Below, in pieces: positions 1-8,374 of a DNA stretch of 22,135 nucleotides. The number at the start of each line of letters is the position of its first letter. The first letter of the stretch is position 1. The notes under the pieces are model-generated. The model made no database searches. It had not been told where the DNA came from and saw nothing but the letters and a program-made list of their open reading frames with translations. Made by a program: the position numbers and the translations under genes. Source of the DNA: a virus; IMG/VR virus record IMGVR_UViG_3300025326_000774, positions 1-22,135 of that record, one strand, 5' to 3'.

Positions 1-96
1 AGATGGTTGTTCAGACTGTAATGGAATTAAATCCAAAGGTTCTAGATCTAATTCTTCTTGATCTAGAGGAATTAAATTTAAAATGCCACTACCCAT
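1..96 (-). CDS. Start of an unidentified late gene (partial, runs off window)
   Basis: An ATG at 96-94 overlaps the stop codon of the preceding gene as TAATG, and the frame stays open to the window edge, giving 32 residues (begins MGSGILNLIPLD). The purine-rich AAGAGGGG about 12 bases upstream could serve as ribosome binding site, and translational coupling is likely. The visible part is acidic and leucine-rich with a repetitive LIPLD / LDLEPLD / LIPL pattern. Its place after a run of probable internal virion proteins would fit the N-terminus of a further ejection protein, possibly the large one (T7 gp16 position), but that is inference from position only. Confidence 0.6.
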   Translation of the reverse strand, partial: MGSGILNLIPLDQEELDLEPLDLIPLQSEQPS

Positions 97-554
97 TACC
101 TTATTTCCCCTCTTAAATAGGCCTCTTCAATTAGCCTTCTAACTCTTTCTAATTCCTGCGCGCGAGGATTATCAGGCACATCATATCCAAATCTTGTTCT
201 TTCTTCAATTCTAAGAGGATGTAATCCAGATGTTCCACCTCTAGGTTGCCAAGCAGCATTCTCTGCGGCTAATCCTCTAATAGGTTCATCTGTTCCTTGT
301 AACGCCCTCTTTAATTTTCCTACTTTCATCATTCTTTGTATAGCAGGATTAACCCCAGCAGCACTCATTAATAATGATGCAGGAGAAGTAGCACCAGAAA
401 CTAAATCTCCTGCGCCTTCTAATGCTCCTGCCATGAAAGGTCTAACAAAACCTCTATCCCCCTGCATAGGATCTATAGTATTTGCTAAACCCCGCGCAGC
501 CCTAGATGGAGCGTCCGTAAGGGGATCCATTAACATTCGTAGGAAATTAGGCAT
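96..554 (-). CDS. Unidentified 152-residue late protein, possible ejection protein
   Basis: A 152-residue protein I do not recognise. The N-terminal half is Ala/Gly-rich and moderately hydrophobic around residues 40-70 (FMAGALEGAGDLVSGA, then SPASLLMSAAG), which could form an amphipathic or membrane-interacting helix. The C-terminal 25 residues are a charged helix (RAQELERVRRLIEEAY). The start codon follows the upstream stop by one base, with AGGA six bases before the ATG, so translation is probably coupled. It sits among probable internal virion proteins and may be one of them; no family assignment can be supported. Confidence 0.7.
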   Translation of the reverse strand: MPNFLRMLMDPLTDAPSRAARGLANTIDPMQGDRGFVRPFMAGALEGAGDLVSGATSPASLLMSAAGVNPAIQRMMKVGKLKRALQGTDEPIRGLAAENAAWQPRGGTSGLHPLRIEERTRFGYDVPDNPRAQELERVRRLIEEAYLRGEIR

Positions 555-555
555 A

Positions 556-1740
556 CTATCCTACTTTTTTATAGCCTTGCGCGATAGCCTGTTGAAGCTG
601 ACGCGCTGGTAAACTGAACCTTTCCATTTTACCCGTTTTAGGATTTATTCTTTCAACAGTAATCCTGTCCTCTTTAGTAGGAGTCGCTATTTCTTGATTA
701 GATGGAGGATTTTCCCTATATATTTTCTTATATAATGTATTATAATCTTCTACTGATATTCCACCTGGTAATAATCTATTAGGCCGTTGAATGCCTTCAA
801 ATCTACCAGATTTAATCTGGATATATTTACTTAATTTAGGATCCTGTGCTTTAACTCGTAATGCTTCTGCTGTAATTCTTCTATCCTTGTTAGACTGAGT
901 TTCAGTTTTAGTTACAACTGGCGTTTCTTCTTCTCCTAGGGTAATAGGAATTGCTTTTCCAGTTACTCTATTAACTCTCAGAGAACCTATTGGTAATCCT
1001 TGTGCATTATATTGGGGAACAATCTGCCAATCACTAGCATCAGACGCTTCTTCTTTAGTTTTTCTAGTTTGCTCCCCCTGTGTTTCAATTCTTTCTAAAG
1101 CATATTTTTGTTTGAGTGCTTCTTTTTCCTGAGCAGTAAATAAATCAGCATCTATTTTTTTAACAGTTCCATCTTTATAAACAATTTGATTTGAACCCCA
1201 ATCTATTGTTCCTCCTTTAGCAGTAGCCTCTGCTATTTCTAATCTAGTGTCAGCCTGTTTAATACGTTTTTCAGATTGGTCAATTCTAGCCTGACCCTGC
1301 TTTTCTAATGTTTTATCTCTACCAATTTGTCTTTCTAATGTTCTATCTCTTTGCTCTTGGGATACTATTTGATTAGCTAACATTCTTTCATTAACATTAC
1401 CCTGTCTCTCAAAGTTAGCCGCCTGAATCGACGGTCCTACCCTAGCATTCCAATCTTCTAATTCTCTAAGATAGGGCTGATAGAGCATATTCTCAACTCT
1501 GTTAGGATCGCCAGTAAGACCTGCAATACTAGCCAATACTTTCCTACCTATACCAGGTTCCTCTCGTTGAGGCATATTTGTAATTAAATCCATTAAATTA
1601 TTGGACGCTTTATTGTCTGGAGTATACATTTGATTCATCCTGCCAATAGGATCATAGTCTTGTTCTGGAGAATCTTGCTGAAATCCAGACATAAATGGAT
1701 TTAATAATTGGCTGAGTCTAAAGAATTCTGGGGTAATCAT
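556..1740 (-). CDS. Probable internal virion / ejection protein with long coiled coil
   Basis: A 394-residue protein. Residues about 80-175 and 195-232 are rich in charged residues and glutamine with heptad-like spacing (for example ERQIGRDKTLEKQG) and are predicted by eye to be long helices. Between and after them are short beta-like segments (WGSNQIVYKDGTVKK, then GSLRVNRVTGKAIPI). The C-terminus is basic with a short helix. No enzymatic motif is visible. The gene follows the 329-residue Gln/Asn-rich gene by three bases and precedes two more late genes. In T7-type phages this position is held by internal core proteins (gp14-gp16) that are ejected into the cell. That role is inferred from composition and order, not from a recognised domain. 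Confidence 0.75.
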   Translation of the reverse strand: MITPEFFRLSQLLNPFMSGFQQDSPEQDYDPIGRMNQMYTPDNKASNNLMDLITNMPQREEPGIGRKVLASIAGLTGDPNRVENMLYQPYLRELEDWNARVGPSIQAANFERQGNVNERMLANQIVSQEQRDRTLERQIGRDKTLEKQGQARIDQSEKRIKQADTRLEIAEATAKGGTIDWGSNQIVYKDGTVKKIDADLFTAQEKEALKQKYALERIETQGEQTRKTKEEASDASDWQIVPQYNAQGLPIGSLRVNRVTGKAIPITLGEEETPVVTKTETQSNKDRRITAEALRVKAQDPKLSKYIQIKSGRFEGIQRPNRLLPGGISVEDYNTLYKKIYRENPPSNQEIATPTKEDRITVERINPKTGKMERFSLPARQLQQAIAQGYKKVG

Positions 1741-1743
1741 TGT

Positions 1744-2733
1744 CTAAAATCCTGGAAATTGATTAAAAGTCTGATTAGCTCCTGGTATCCTACCAGATGG
1801 TATCATTCCTCCACCCCCTCCCATTCCTCCCATCCAAGGAGCAGCAACATTAGAAACCATACCACCAATTTGTCCTGCTCTACCCAATCCAACTTCAAAA
1901 TTGGATGGAATCTGAGCAGCGTTTAATTGACCAGTAATGGCCATATTGGCCAGATTTTGCTGTTGTCCCTGTTGATTTAATAATTGATTACCAGAATTTA
2001 ACAATTGGTTACCAAACATGCCCGCCATTCCAGGCTGAGTTCCAAATAATTGAGCCTGTCCTTGAATAGCGTTCAATCTCATGGGATCAATATTCTGAGA
2101 ATTAAACATTCCAGCGCGTAATTGATTTTCCGCATTAGCCATAGCCATTTGATTGGCCATTTGAGAATCAGATAATGCAGTTCCAGAAAGCCCACTTAAT
2201 CCAGCTAATCTACCTTGTTGTTGCATTTGTGCTAAATTAGCATTGATATCTTGCATTGCATCAGACATCATGCCTGCTCTTTGTCCTGTCATTTTAGAAA
2301 GAGCAGCAGTATAATTCGGAGAATATCCACCTTGTAATGCTCTTTGTCTAGTTAATTCATTTTGAGAATTAGCATATGCAGCTCTAATTGGGCTAACTCC
2401 GCGCGCGCGCATATCCTGAATTGCTTCTGGACTAAATCCTCCAGTATCAGCAAATCCTTGATACCCACGTAATGCAGACTCAACCTCAGGAGTTCTACTA
2501 TATGCTAATCGTTCTGCATTTATTCTATCAGGAGTAGTAGCCTGGAATTGTCTATATTGGTTCATGATGTCGCGATAATCATTCATCGCTTCACCACTAG
2601 CCTGTTGATATTGATTTTGAAACACTTGATTCTGAGGAACAAGAGTATCCCTCAGATTATTTTGTAAATTTTGAGCTTGTCCTACTTGCTCATTAACAGT
2701 ATTACGAACTCTAGATTTATCTCCCTTAGCCAT
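1744..2733 (-). CDS. Probable internal virion protein (Gln/Asn/Ala/Gly-rich)
   Basis: A 329-residue low-complexity protein: glutamine-, asparagine-, alanine- and methionine-rich helices through residues 1-280, then a Gly/Met-rich tail (WMGGMGGGGGMIPSG) ending in NQFPGF. An imperfect internal repeat, FGNQLLNSGNQLLN, lies near residue 240. The basic N-terminus (MAKGDKSRVRN) is not a signal peptide. Composition and position directly after a GNAT-like gene recall the T7 gp13-gp14 pair, where gp14 is an ejected membrane-pore protein. Sequence similarity cannot be claimed from here. The Gln/Gly-rich segments resemble those of the 166-residue protein upstream of the portal. Confidence 0.75.
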   Translation of the reverse strand: MAKGDKSRVRNTVNEQVGQAQNLQNNLRDTLVPQNQVFQNQYQQASGEAMNDYRDIMNQYRQFQATTPDRINAERLAYSRTPEVESALRGYQGFADTGGFSPEAIQDMRARGVSPIRAAYANSQNELTRQRALQGGYSPNYTAALSKMTGQRAGMMSDAMQDINANLAQMQQQGRLAGLSGLSGTALSDSQMANQMAMANAENQLRAGMFNSQNIDPMRLNAIQGQAQLFGTQPGMAGMFGNQLLNSGNQLLNQQGQQQNLANMAITGQLNAAQIPSNFEVGLGRAGQIGGMVSNVAAPWMGGMGGGGGMIPSGRIPGANQTFNQFPGF

Positions 2734-2745
2734 GATAAAATCCTT

Positions 2746-3120
2746 TTAGATATCACAGACCAATGATTTGCCCTTAGTTTCTCTAAAACTAAATTTTAAT
2801 AAATGCTCTATAAAATCTACGTCCTGCACAAATGCATGGATTTGATCGTATTTAAAATTAGCCCCTGTATAAAGACAAAATTGCAAATATTTAATGAGTG
2901 CCTCTCGTCTTTCTCTTACACTAACATCTTTATTTGTAATTGCAACAGTCTCTGCAATAGGTCTAATTCCTCCAACTAATATTACTTTTCCTTCATTTTC
3001 AACAGTAACTGCTCCATGCATTTTCATGAAAATTGGAAATTCAAACTCGTCTATGAAAAATTTAGTATGCAGATAACGAGCAATTGATTCATCTAAAGGA
3101 TTAAATGAACGTATTTGCAT
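2746..3120 (-). CDS. GNAT-fold-like late protein (T7 gp13 position)
   Basis: A 124-residue protein whose strand/helix order fits a GNAT acyltransferase core: N-terminal strand MQIRSF, helix, paired strands GAVTVEN and KVILVGGIRP, helix with VRERREALIKYLQFCL, strand IHAFV, helix FIEHLLKFSF and terminal strand KSLVCDI. The usual acetyl-CoA pyrophosphate loop (R/QxxGxG/A) before the central helix is absent; the equivalent stretch reads KDVSVRERR. That suggests a structural rather than catalytic role. GNAT-like folds without catalysis are known among podovirus virion proteins in this gene position. A genuine acetyltransferase that modifies a virion or host protein cannot be excluded. Confidence 0.6.
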   Translation of the reverse strand: MQIRSFNPLDESIARYLHTKFFIDEFEFPIFMKMHGAVTVENEGKVILVGGIRPIAETVAITNKDVSVRERREALIKYLQFCLYTGANFKYDQIHAFVQDVDFIEHLLKFSFRETKGKSLVCDI

Positions 3121-3125
3121 ATAAT

Positions 3126-3428
3126 TTACTTAGGATCATATTCGATATGAAAATGCTCGTTAGCAGTTCCTTCGTCTTCTATAAATCCTTCATATCCAAT
3201 TCCTAGTCTAGTCATTACTTTAGCTAAAAAGGAATATTTTATTTCAGGTTTCATATCTTTAGAACGAATATCTAATGCATTACCATCATAATGTTTAGAG
3301 CCTTTCATATGTTTACCATTATTGCCTACAGTAATAGTAGTAGTAATATTCATAATTTCAGCTACATTAGCGCATGCAGCCGCTATTACTAAATTTTTAG
3401 GACGGACTGTTGCTAGAACTTTTATCAT
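3126..3428 (-). CDS. M15-type zinc peptidase, probable endolysin
   Basis: A 100-residue protein with the M15/VanY-like metal site. KHYDGNALDIRS holds ligands H46 and D53, and the C-terminal EHFHIEYD holds the general-base candidate E91 and third ligand H94; the E-to-H spacing of three matches the family. M15 enzymes cleave peptide bonds in peptidoglycan stem peptides (D-Ala-D-Ala or L-Ala-D-Glu). At about 100 residues it is a bare catalytic domain with no wall-binding module and no signal peptide, so export needs a holin or another route. The ATG at 3428 is preceded by AGAGG at good spacing and lies inside the end of the upstream coiled-coil gene. It most likely acts in lysis; a virion-borne wall-opening role is the alternative. 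Confidence 0.85.
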   Translation of the reverse strand: MIKVLATVRPKNLVIAAACANVAEIMNITTTITVGNNGKHMKGSKHYDGNALDIRSKDMKPEIKYSFLAKVMTRLGIGYEGFIEDEGTANEHFHIEYDPK

Positions 3429-3612
3429 TAATTTCCTCTATTTCATACTTATCATCATTCCACTTATAAATTTTATCCGTCTGGAATCCATTTGCTTTCA
3501 TTACTTCCTTTTTTCTATTATTTAATTCTATTAATCTACTAGACAAACTCATTTCTTCCACACTTATAGTTGCCATTTCCGCTTTCAATTTCCAATATTG
3601 TAATTCATCCAT
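3397..3612 (-). CDS. Small coiled-coil protein of unknown function
   Basis: I place the start at the ATG at 3612 (71 residues, MDELQYWKLKAE), two bases after the stop of the fibre gene. The frame can be extended upstream only to a TTG. Residues 1-45 form a charged helix; the C-terminus is acidic and ends in a Ser/Asn-rich tail. No membrane segment or catalytic motif is visible. The last 32 bases overlap the start of the M15 peptidase gene and carry its ribosome binding site. Position between fibre and endolysin might suggest a lysis or fibre accessory role, but nothing in the sequence decides this. Confidence 0.7.
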   Translation of the reverse strand: MDELQYWKLKAEMATISVEEMSLSSRLIELNNRKKEVMKANGFQTDKIYKWNDDKYEIEEINDKSSSNSPS

Positions 3613-3614
3613 TT

Positions 3615-5150
3615 TTATGTCCAAGTTGGAATATAACGAGTTGTCCCATTATCATCAATTGGAATCCATTTTGTGGGATCCCCTGCTGTAGGCGCATTAT
3701 TTAAAGTTCCTACATTTGCTCCTGCTCCATCATTCCATGCAACAGAATTTCTCATCAAAAAATCTGCTCTACCCATCATATATTCTAATGCTCTATGTTG
3801 TGCATACGCGCTATCATCAGCTAATTTAGTTTCTAATACTGCTGCATTTCTTTTAAGAGCTGGAAAAGAAGAAGATGTGCCTCCAAATAATAACATATCA
3901 AAATTATCACCAGCATTATTTGTAAGTAATAAATCAGAGTCAGCCGGAGATGATATTTTACTTCTTCCTGTGAAAGTAAGTAGCCCACCCGCAAGAGTTT
4001 GAAATTCACCAGTCGCCAAAAACCTGTATATGCGTGCCAATGCAGCAGCACTATTAACAAGATAAATATCAATAGCAGCAGTTCTAGTTGCATGAGTAAC
4101 ATCAGTCCAAACTATATCAAACGCGCCTGCATCCTGGTCTACAGTAGTAGAACTTTGTAATTGAATTAATTGCCTAATTCCAAACCCAGCAGCGGGAGCA
4201 CCAAATGATAATCCTCTATGTCTGATATTTACTACAGGAGTTGCAGAAGATTGGTCAATACCTCTAATCTGCAACATGGGATTAACACCTGGACCAAATC
4301 CTGTATTATTTCCTTCTATATAAACAAAATCATTAACTGTATCAATAGTTATTCTATTAGTAGCCGCATTTCCAATAATAGAACAACTAGATGAACTAAC
4401 ATCAGTCATTCCATTAGGAATCCATAAAATACCCCTATTACTAGAAAATATAATATTAACTCCAGTCCCCATTCTCCATGCAAATTGTCCAACATCTCCA
4501 TCAATAGAGCCAAATAATAACTGATCTACCCAGCTTCCTGCTATATTAGTAGCAAAATAAAATCCCGGAAATGGAACTGAATCACTAGATGGTTTATTAT
4601 ATAAAGCTACTCGCACACTCCTATTAACTAAATCATTAGTATCCCAAGCATTAGCAGACCATTCTAAACCAGGAGATATTTGCTTAGGAACTGCTAATGT
4701 AGCAGCAGTTGAATTATGTAATCTATGACCAATAGTTGTGGTAGTAATTAATCCAGACTCAAACAAATCAAAAGTTACAGTTGGAACATTAGTTTTTAAT
4801 CCTAATCGATTATTAGGATTATCCCAGAAAAAATTAACATTATCTTCTGCTAATAAAGATGCCCCATCAGAAAATATAACAGAACCAGATGTAAATCCAG
4901 TTAAATTAGTTTGTTTAGAATTAGGAAATGTAACAGTCTCATCATTAACCATCAAAAAGCTAGCAGAAGTTATAATTGCTGCACTACTTGCAATACTAGT
5001 GTTAATTTTAGATTGAATTACTTTAGTAGCAGCAATTAACTGGTCAATTACTTGCCATAATGGATTATCTTTATTTTGCAGACCTGTAGTTAATAATTGA
5101 CTCCTAAGTCTATCTAAATTTGGCTGAGGATCTGTGAATCTAGTTACCAC
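3615..5150 (-). CDS. Tail fibre protein
   Basis: A 511-residue fibre-type protein. It begins at GTG (5150), the first possible start after an in-frame TAA six bases upstream; no Shine-Dalgarno is visible. Residues 1-60 form a helical N-terminus (LDRLRSQLL, then AATKVIQSKINT), probably the virion attachment or trimerisation part. Around residues 85-130 is a motif common in phage fibres (WDNPNNRLGLKTN followed by PTVTFDLFESG). The remainder is Ser/Thr/Asn/Gly-rich beta structure. The C-terminus ends with a typical fibre closing segment, GDPTKWIPIDDNGTTRYIP. It probably recognises the host surface. No chaperone (endosialidase-type) domain is visible. Confidence 0.8.
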   Translation of the reverse strand: MVTRFTDPQPNLDRLRSQLLTTGLQNKDNPLWQVIDQLIAATKVIQSKINTSIASSAAIITSASFLMVNDETVTFPNSKQTNLTGFTSGSVIFSDGASLLAEDNVNFFWDNPNNRLGLKTNVPTVTFDLFESGLITTTTIGHRLHNSTAATLAVPKQISPGLEWSANAWDTNDLVNRSVRVALYNKPSSDSVPFPGFYFATNIAGSWVDQLLFGSIDGDVGQFAWRMGTGVNIIFSSNRGILWIPNGMTDVSSSSCSIIGNAATNRITIDTVNDFVYIEGNNTGFGPGVNPMLQIRGIDQSSATPVVNIRHRGLSFGAPAAGFGIRQLIQLQSSTTVDQDAGAFDIVWTDVTHATRTAAIDIYLVNSAAALARIYRFLATGEFQTLAGGLLTFTGRSKISSPADSDLLLTNNAGDNFDMLLFGGTSSSFPALKRNAAVLETKLADDSAYAQHRALEYMMGRADFLMRNSVAWNDGAGANVGTLNNAPTAGDPTKWIPIDDNGTTRYIPTWT

Positions 5151-5161
5151 TGTTTATCAAA

Positions 5162-5473
5162 TTAACCTGGAAAATTAACTGCAACAGGTCTAGCAAATAT
5201 TACCAATCTGTTAATTTTAATAATCTCGTTGATTTCTAAAGTCTTAATTTCTAACTGAGCGCGCTGTGTTGTAATATTAGTTTTTTTCAAAGGCTCTCTT
5301 TGCTGATTTAGAGTATTTAAATCCAAATCTACTAGATTTACTTCTTTTTTTATTCCCAAGTTATTTGGAAGAGTAAGAAATTTCAATTTTACACTACCAG
5401 TTCCTAAAATTCTAAGACGAACTCCAGCAAAATGGTTTATATTTTCACCTTTGCTAGGAAATCCTGCTGGCAT
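5162..5473 (-). CDS. Small beta-rich virion-associated protein, unknown
   Basis: A 103-residue protein between two tail appendage genes. Predicted by eye to be mostly beta: strands RLRILGTG, KLKFLTLP, LEIKTLEI and RLVIFARPV. The pattern of alternating hydrophobic residues with Thr/Asn loops suggests a jelly-roll or Ig-like sandwich. It lies 6 bases after the 314-residue tail protein and 11 bases before the fibre start, so it is probably part of the same appendage as a fibre cap, connector or minor tail protein. I do not recognise the family. Confidence 0.65.
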   Translation of the reverse strand: MPAGFPSKGENINHFAGVRLRILGTGSVKLKFLTLPNNLGIKKEVNLVDLDLNTLNQQREPLKKTNITTQRAQLEIKTLEINEIIKINRLVIFARPVAVNFPG

Positions 5474-5479
5474 AATAAA

Positions 5480-6424
5480 CTAGCCTCCTAAATACGCAGT
5501 TCTAACTACAGGTTCTGGAATTGCTACATCTATAGTGTCTTCTACATCTTCTCTTTGATAAAGAGTATCATTAGTTTTACCCGGAACTAATTTATATAAT
5601 CCTGATGCATCTGCACTATATACAGTAATAGGATCCAATTCAACTTCTAATGATAAATCTCCTATTATAGAATTAATATCGGAAAATGGACTATCAATTC
5701 CAGCATTAGCTTGTAAATCACCAACAATATAGTTATCCGCAATTAGTGAATCCAATTCAACTTCTAATGATAAATCTCCTATTATTGATTCTGGAGACAC
5801 TAGAGAATCTAATTCGGCATTTATATGTAAATTTCCAATAATTGCCATGTCAAAATCAGCATCAGGAACCTCCAATTGAATGAAAGCAACATCAATTAAT
5901 AGAGAACTAATTACAGTATTACCTGGAGTTCCTATTGCATTTATTGATGCAAATATTTCTACTGTGCTACCTGCATATCCTCCATTTAATCTAAATGCTA
6001 TTACTTCTGCTTCGCTAAGGGGAATTACAAACTCTGTAAAATTTACAGGAACTTCAATAGAACTATAGGGTATAGAAATTCCAGCTTGAATAAAACTAAA
6101 TAGAAAATTCCAAGTTATTATATCAGGACCAATCTCATCATTTACTATAGCCCCTCTAAAAACAATTCTTAATGTATGACCAGTATTAATTAATGGATCA
6201 TTAACAGGCTGCATTCCAAAATCAAAATAAGCCTGAGGATAATCTAAAGGAGGAATTATAACAGTTGAGGTTTCTATAGTTGCATAACTAGATTCAGCAG
6301 GATTAGATACTGCTTGCCATGCTGTAGCTGCCCCGGCAAAAGAAATTGCACCATTATTACCTACACCATCTCCATCCTGAGAAAACTGATCAGTAATAGA
6401 AGATGGAACAGAGAACTGACTCAT
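5480..6424 (-). CDS. Tail appendage protein with four tandem GDL-type repeats
   Basis: A 314-residue beta-rich protein. Residues about 20-190 look like a jelly-roll or carbohydrate-binding-type sandwich (strands such as LRIVFRGAIV and VEIFASIN). They are followed by four repeats of roughly 20 residues, each starting II/IVG(D/N)L and containing an acidic EVELDS-like core (residues about 193-270). Repeats 2 and 4 are nearly identical at DNA level. The C-terminal 40 residues contain a charged linker. The start overlaps the stop of the upstream gene as TAATG. The repeats would suit an extended stalk or spacer in a fibre or tailspike; function is inferred from composition and the neighbouring fibre genes. 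Confidence 0.7.
   Translation of the reverse strand: MSQFSVPSSITDQFSQDGDGVGNNGAISFAGAATAWQAVSNPAESSYATIETSTVIIPPLDYPQAYFDFGMQPVNDPLINTGHTLRIVFRGAIVNDEIGPDIITWNFLFSFIQAGISIPYSSIEVPVNFTEFVIPLSEAEVIAFRLNGGYAGSTVEIFASINAIGTPGNTVISSLLIDVAFIQLEVPDADFDMAIIGNLHINAELDSLVSPESIIGDLSLEVELDSLIADNYIVGDLQANAGIDSPFSDINSIIGDLSLEVELDPITVYSADASGLYKLVPGKTNDTLYQREDVEDTIDVAIPEPVVRTAYLGG
5633..5785. repeat. 36-bp exact direct repeat pair inside tail protein gene
   Basis: The 36 bases at 5633-5668 recur exactly at 5750-5785, 117 bases (39 codons) apart, so the copies are in the same reading frame and encode the same IGDLSLEVELD peptide. Identity at silent positions points to recent duplication or gene conversion rather than old divergent repeats. 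Confidence 0.9.
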
Positions 6425-6849
6425 TAGCTAGCATTTCCCATCTTAAGAATAGGAAGAACTTTAACAAGAGAACCATTGGCGATAGTAAGTCCAGTAGGAG
6501 CCGAACCTCTCTGAGCGCCTAATAGAACATTATTATCATCAACAATAAAATATCCAAATACTTTACCAGAACCTCCTGTAGTTCCTGTAAATAAAAAATC
6601 AATGAAATCTACATATTCTGCTTGAGAAGGATCTGCTGCTGTTACGGTAAAATCTACTCCATTAGCAATATCTACATCAGCATAACCTCCACCAGTTACT
6701 TCAGTATAGGTAGCAGCAGTATCAGTAGTTGATGGGGTTACATCATTACTAAACAGTTTAACATGAATAGGAAATGTTGTAACAGGAGTCTTACTTAAAA
6801 TCTGATTTAAGAAGAGAACCTGTGCTTCTTGCGGAACTACTCCAGGCAT
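6424..6849 (-). CDS. Probable tail/fibre-associated structural protein
   Basis: A 141-residue beta-rich protein with an N-terminal helix (EAQVLFLNQILSK) followed by strands and Gly/Thr-rich turns (HVKLFSNDVTP, EVTGGGYADVDI, GKVFGYFIVDD). This layout is one I associate with small virion proteins near the fibre genes of environmental short-tailed phages, but I can give no functional name. AAAAGGAAAATAAA precedes the ATG as a good ribosome binding site, and the stop is fused with the next start (TAATG). It lies directly downstream of the nozzle-like gene, suggesting a distal tail or appendage component. Confidence 0.7.
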   Translation of the reverse strand: MPGVVPQEAQVLFLNQILSKTPVTTFPIHVKLFSNDVTPSTTDTAATYTEVTGGGYADVDIANGVDFTVTAADPSQAEYVDFIDFLFTGTTGGSGKVFGYFIVDDNNVLLGAQRGSAPTGLTIANGSLVKVLPILKMGNAS

Positions 6850-6861
6850 TTTATTTTCCTT

Positions 6862-8370
6862 TTAAAAAGCTCTTCCATCAGAGCCGATTACAACTGTTTT
6901 GGTATTTATCAAAGCGACCGTGGAGACTCTTATTAGAAATCTGTATATAGTCCAACGAATCTTTCTAGAATCTAAACCATTAAAATAATTTCCAGTTAAT
7001 AGTCGGCCATCTGGTAATACACAATATAGGATTTTATCTACTGTATTATCTACAAATTGAATTCTTCTAAATTCAGTAACATCTTGTTCTTCCCATAAAT
7101 CATTAATTTTCCAAGATAACTCAGGATCTATGTATTTTCCATTAAATAAATGAATTCCACCATATGTAGCAATTTTAATATAATCTACATTAGCAGAACC
7201 AGAATCTACTACTGTAGCTATACCATGAACAGGGCATCCTAGTCCTTGGTCTATAACTGTTAATGGCCAGGAACTAGGAACATCCCCATTATCCACATAG
7301 GAAACTGTGCGATTCTTTTTATTAATATATAATACATCTCTTAACTCAAAACCATTAGTAACAGGGTTACCATCCAAAGGAACAATAAGTAAACCATCAA
7401 TTTGGGAAATTGCCTCTGGTTCTCCCTGGGATGATACAAGGACCAGACTAATATCATCAAAAGTAGTATAAAGACATAACCGCTGATGATAAAGAGTAAG
7501 TCCAACCCCTGCCGGAATTTCAGCATAATTATCTATAAGATGAGAGGCATCTTCTAGCAAGTCTGCATCAAATACTGTTATATTGTTTAATACAGTAGCA
7601 GTATTATTAGGTATCCTACCATCGGGAATAAAAAAATATTGATAACCAGTAACATCTCCATTATAATTGGTAATTTTCTTTGTCATTACTAATCTTCTAG
7701 CAACAACAAAGGAGTCGGGACTCACTGGAATAACAGAAAAATCAAAACCCGTTCCATTACTATTAAATAATACAAATCTAGCGGGGGCTGTCAGAAAACC
7801 AGTGTCTGTTTCGTATAACACACCAAATAGATGATCTCCGGAATCTGATAATTGCGCTCCATCATTAGCTACCGTAATAGCTCCTGCTGTTGGAGGACTT
7901 CCAGCCGCTTTTCTAGCCGCTAAACCTGTTCCAAGATAAACATATAAAAATTCATTATCCAACCCTTTTTCTAATCTATCCTCTCCCACTCCAAATGAAG
8001 TAAAAGGAGTGATATAAGCACGTCCAGCAAATGGAATAAAACCAAAATCCGTCATAGCCGGAATTGACAGAATTGGCCCTAATACTGTAATACCATTATT
8101 AATTACATGATAAATATAACCACCCTCTCTCAAAATTAAATAGGTATTTTCATCTTGAGTAACAAAATTATAAACTCTAATAATTCTTCCAATTGGCCCT
8201 GAAATATTTTGTCCTATACCAAGTCCATCTCTAGTTTGAATAGCATTGGAACCAACAAACTTAAAATTTTCTATTTCTGGTTGATGATCTGGAGGACACG
8301 AATCTTCTTCTCCATTTCTCCATAAACCATTAAACTGGTCAATTACTATAGGTGCGTGGTCTGAATACAT
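6862..8370 (-). CDS. Probable tail nozzle / tubular protein B-like
   Basis: A 502-residue protein with repeating four-stranded-sheet character (for example RIIRVYNFVTQDENTYLILREGG and similar blade-like segments), as in the beta-propeller nozzle proteins of podoviruses (T7 gp12, P22 gp10). The N-terminus (IDQFNGLWRNGEEDSCPPDHQPEIENFKF) resembles the start of this class, with a motif announcing a list of points on the fold (residues about 10-40). It would sit at the tip of the short tail below the adaptor. Gene order, after an adaptor-like gene and before fibre genes, agrees. The start at 8370 has no close Shine-Dalgarno; the only candidate, TAAGG, lies 12 bases away and is buried in the hairpin described at 8375-8459. 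Confidence 0.7.
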   Translation of the reverse strand: MYSDHAPIVIDQFNGLWRNGEEDSCPPDHQPEIENFKFVGSNAIQTRDGLGIGQNISGPIGRIIRVYNFVTQDENTYLILREGGYIYHVINNGITVLGPILSIPAMTDFGFIPFAGRAYITPFTSFGVGEDRLEKGLDNEFLYVYLGTGLAARKAAGSPPTAGAITVANDGAQLSDSGDHLFGVLYETDTGFLTAPARFVLFNSNGTGFDFSVIPVSPDSFVVARRLVMTKKITNYNGDVTGYQYFFIPDGRIPNNTATVLNNITVFDADLLEDASHLIDNYAEIPAGVGLTLYHQRLCLYTTFDDISLVLVSSQGEPEAISQIDGLLIVPLDGNPVTNGFELRDVLYINKKNRTVSYVDNGDVPSSWPLTVIDQGLGCPVHGIATVVDSGSANVDYIKIATYGGIHLFNGKYIDPELSWKINDLWEEQDVTEFRRIQFVDNTVDKILYCVLPDGRLLTGNYFNGLDSRKIRWTIYRFLIRVSTVALINTKTVVIGSDGRAF

Positions 8371-8374
8371 TTTT

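Noticed and set aside
41-67. Perfect 8-bp inverted repeat TCTAGATC / GATCTAGA with an 11-base loop.
   Set aside because: It lies within the coding start of the partial gene and encodes a repetitive acidic/leucine peptide; the stem is short and no regulatory context (T-run, ribosome site) is present.
3673-4002. 109-codon open frame on the plus strand.
   Set aside because: It lies wholly inside the tail fibre gene, has no ribosome binding site and no coherent protein pattern; all other genes are on the minus strand.
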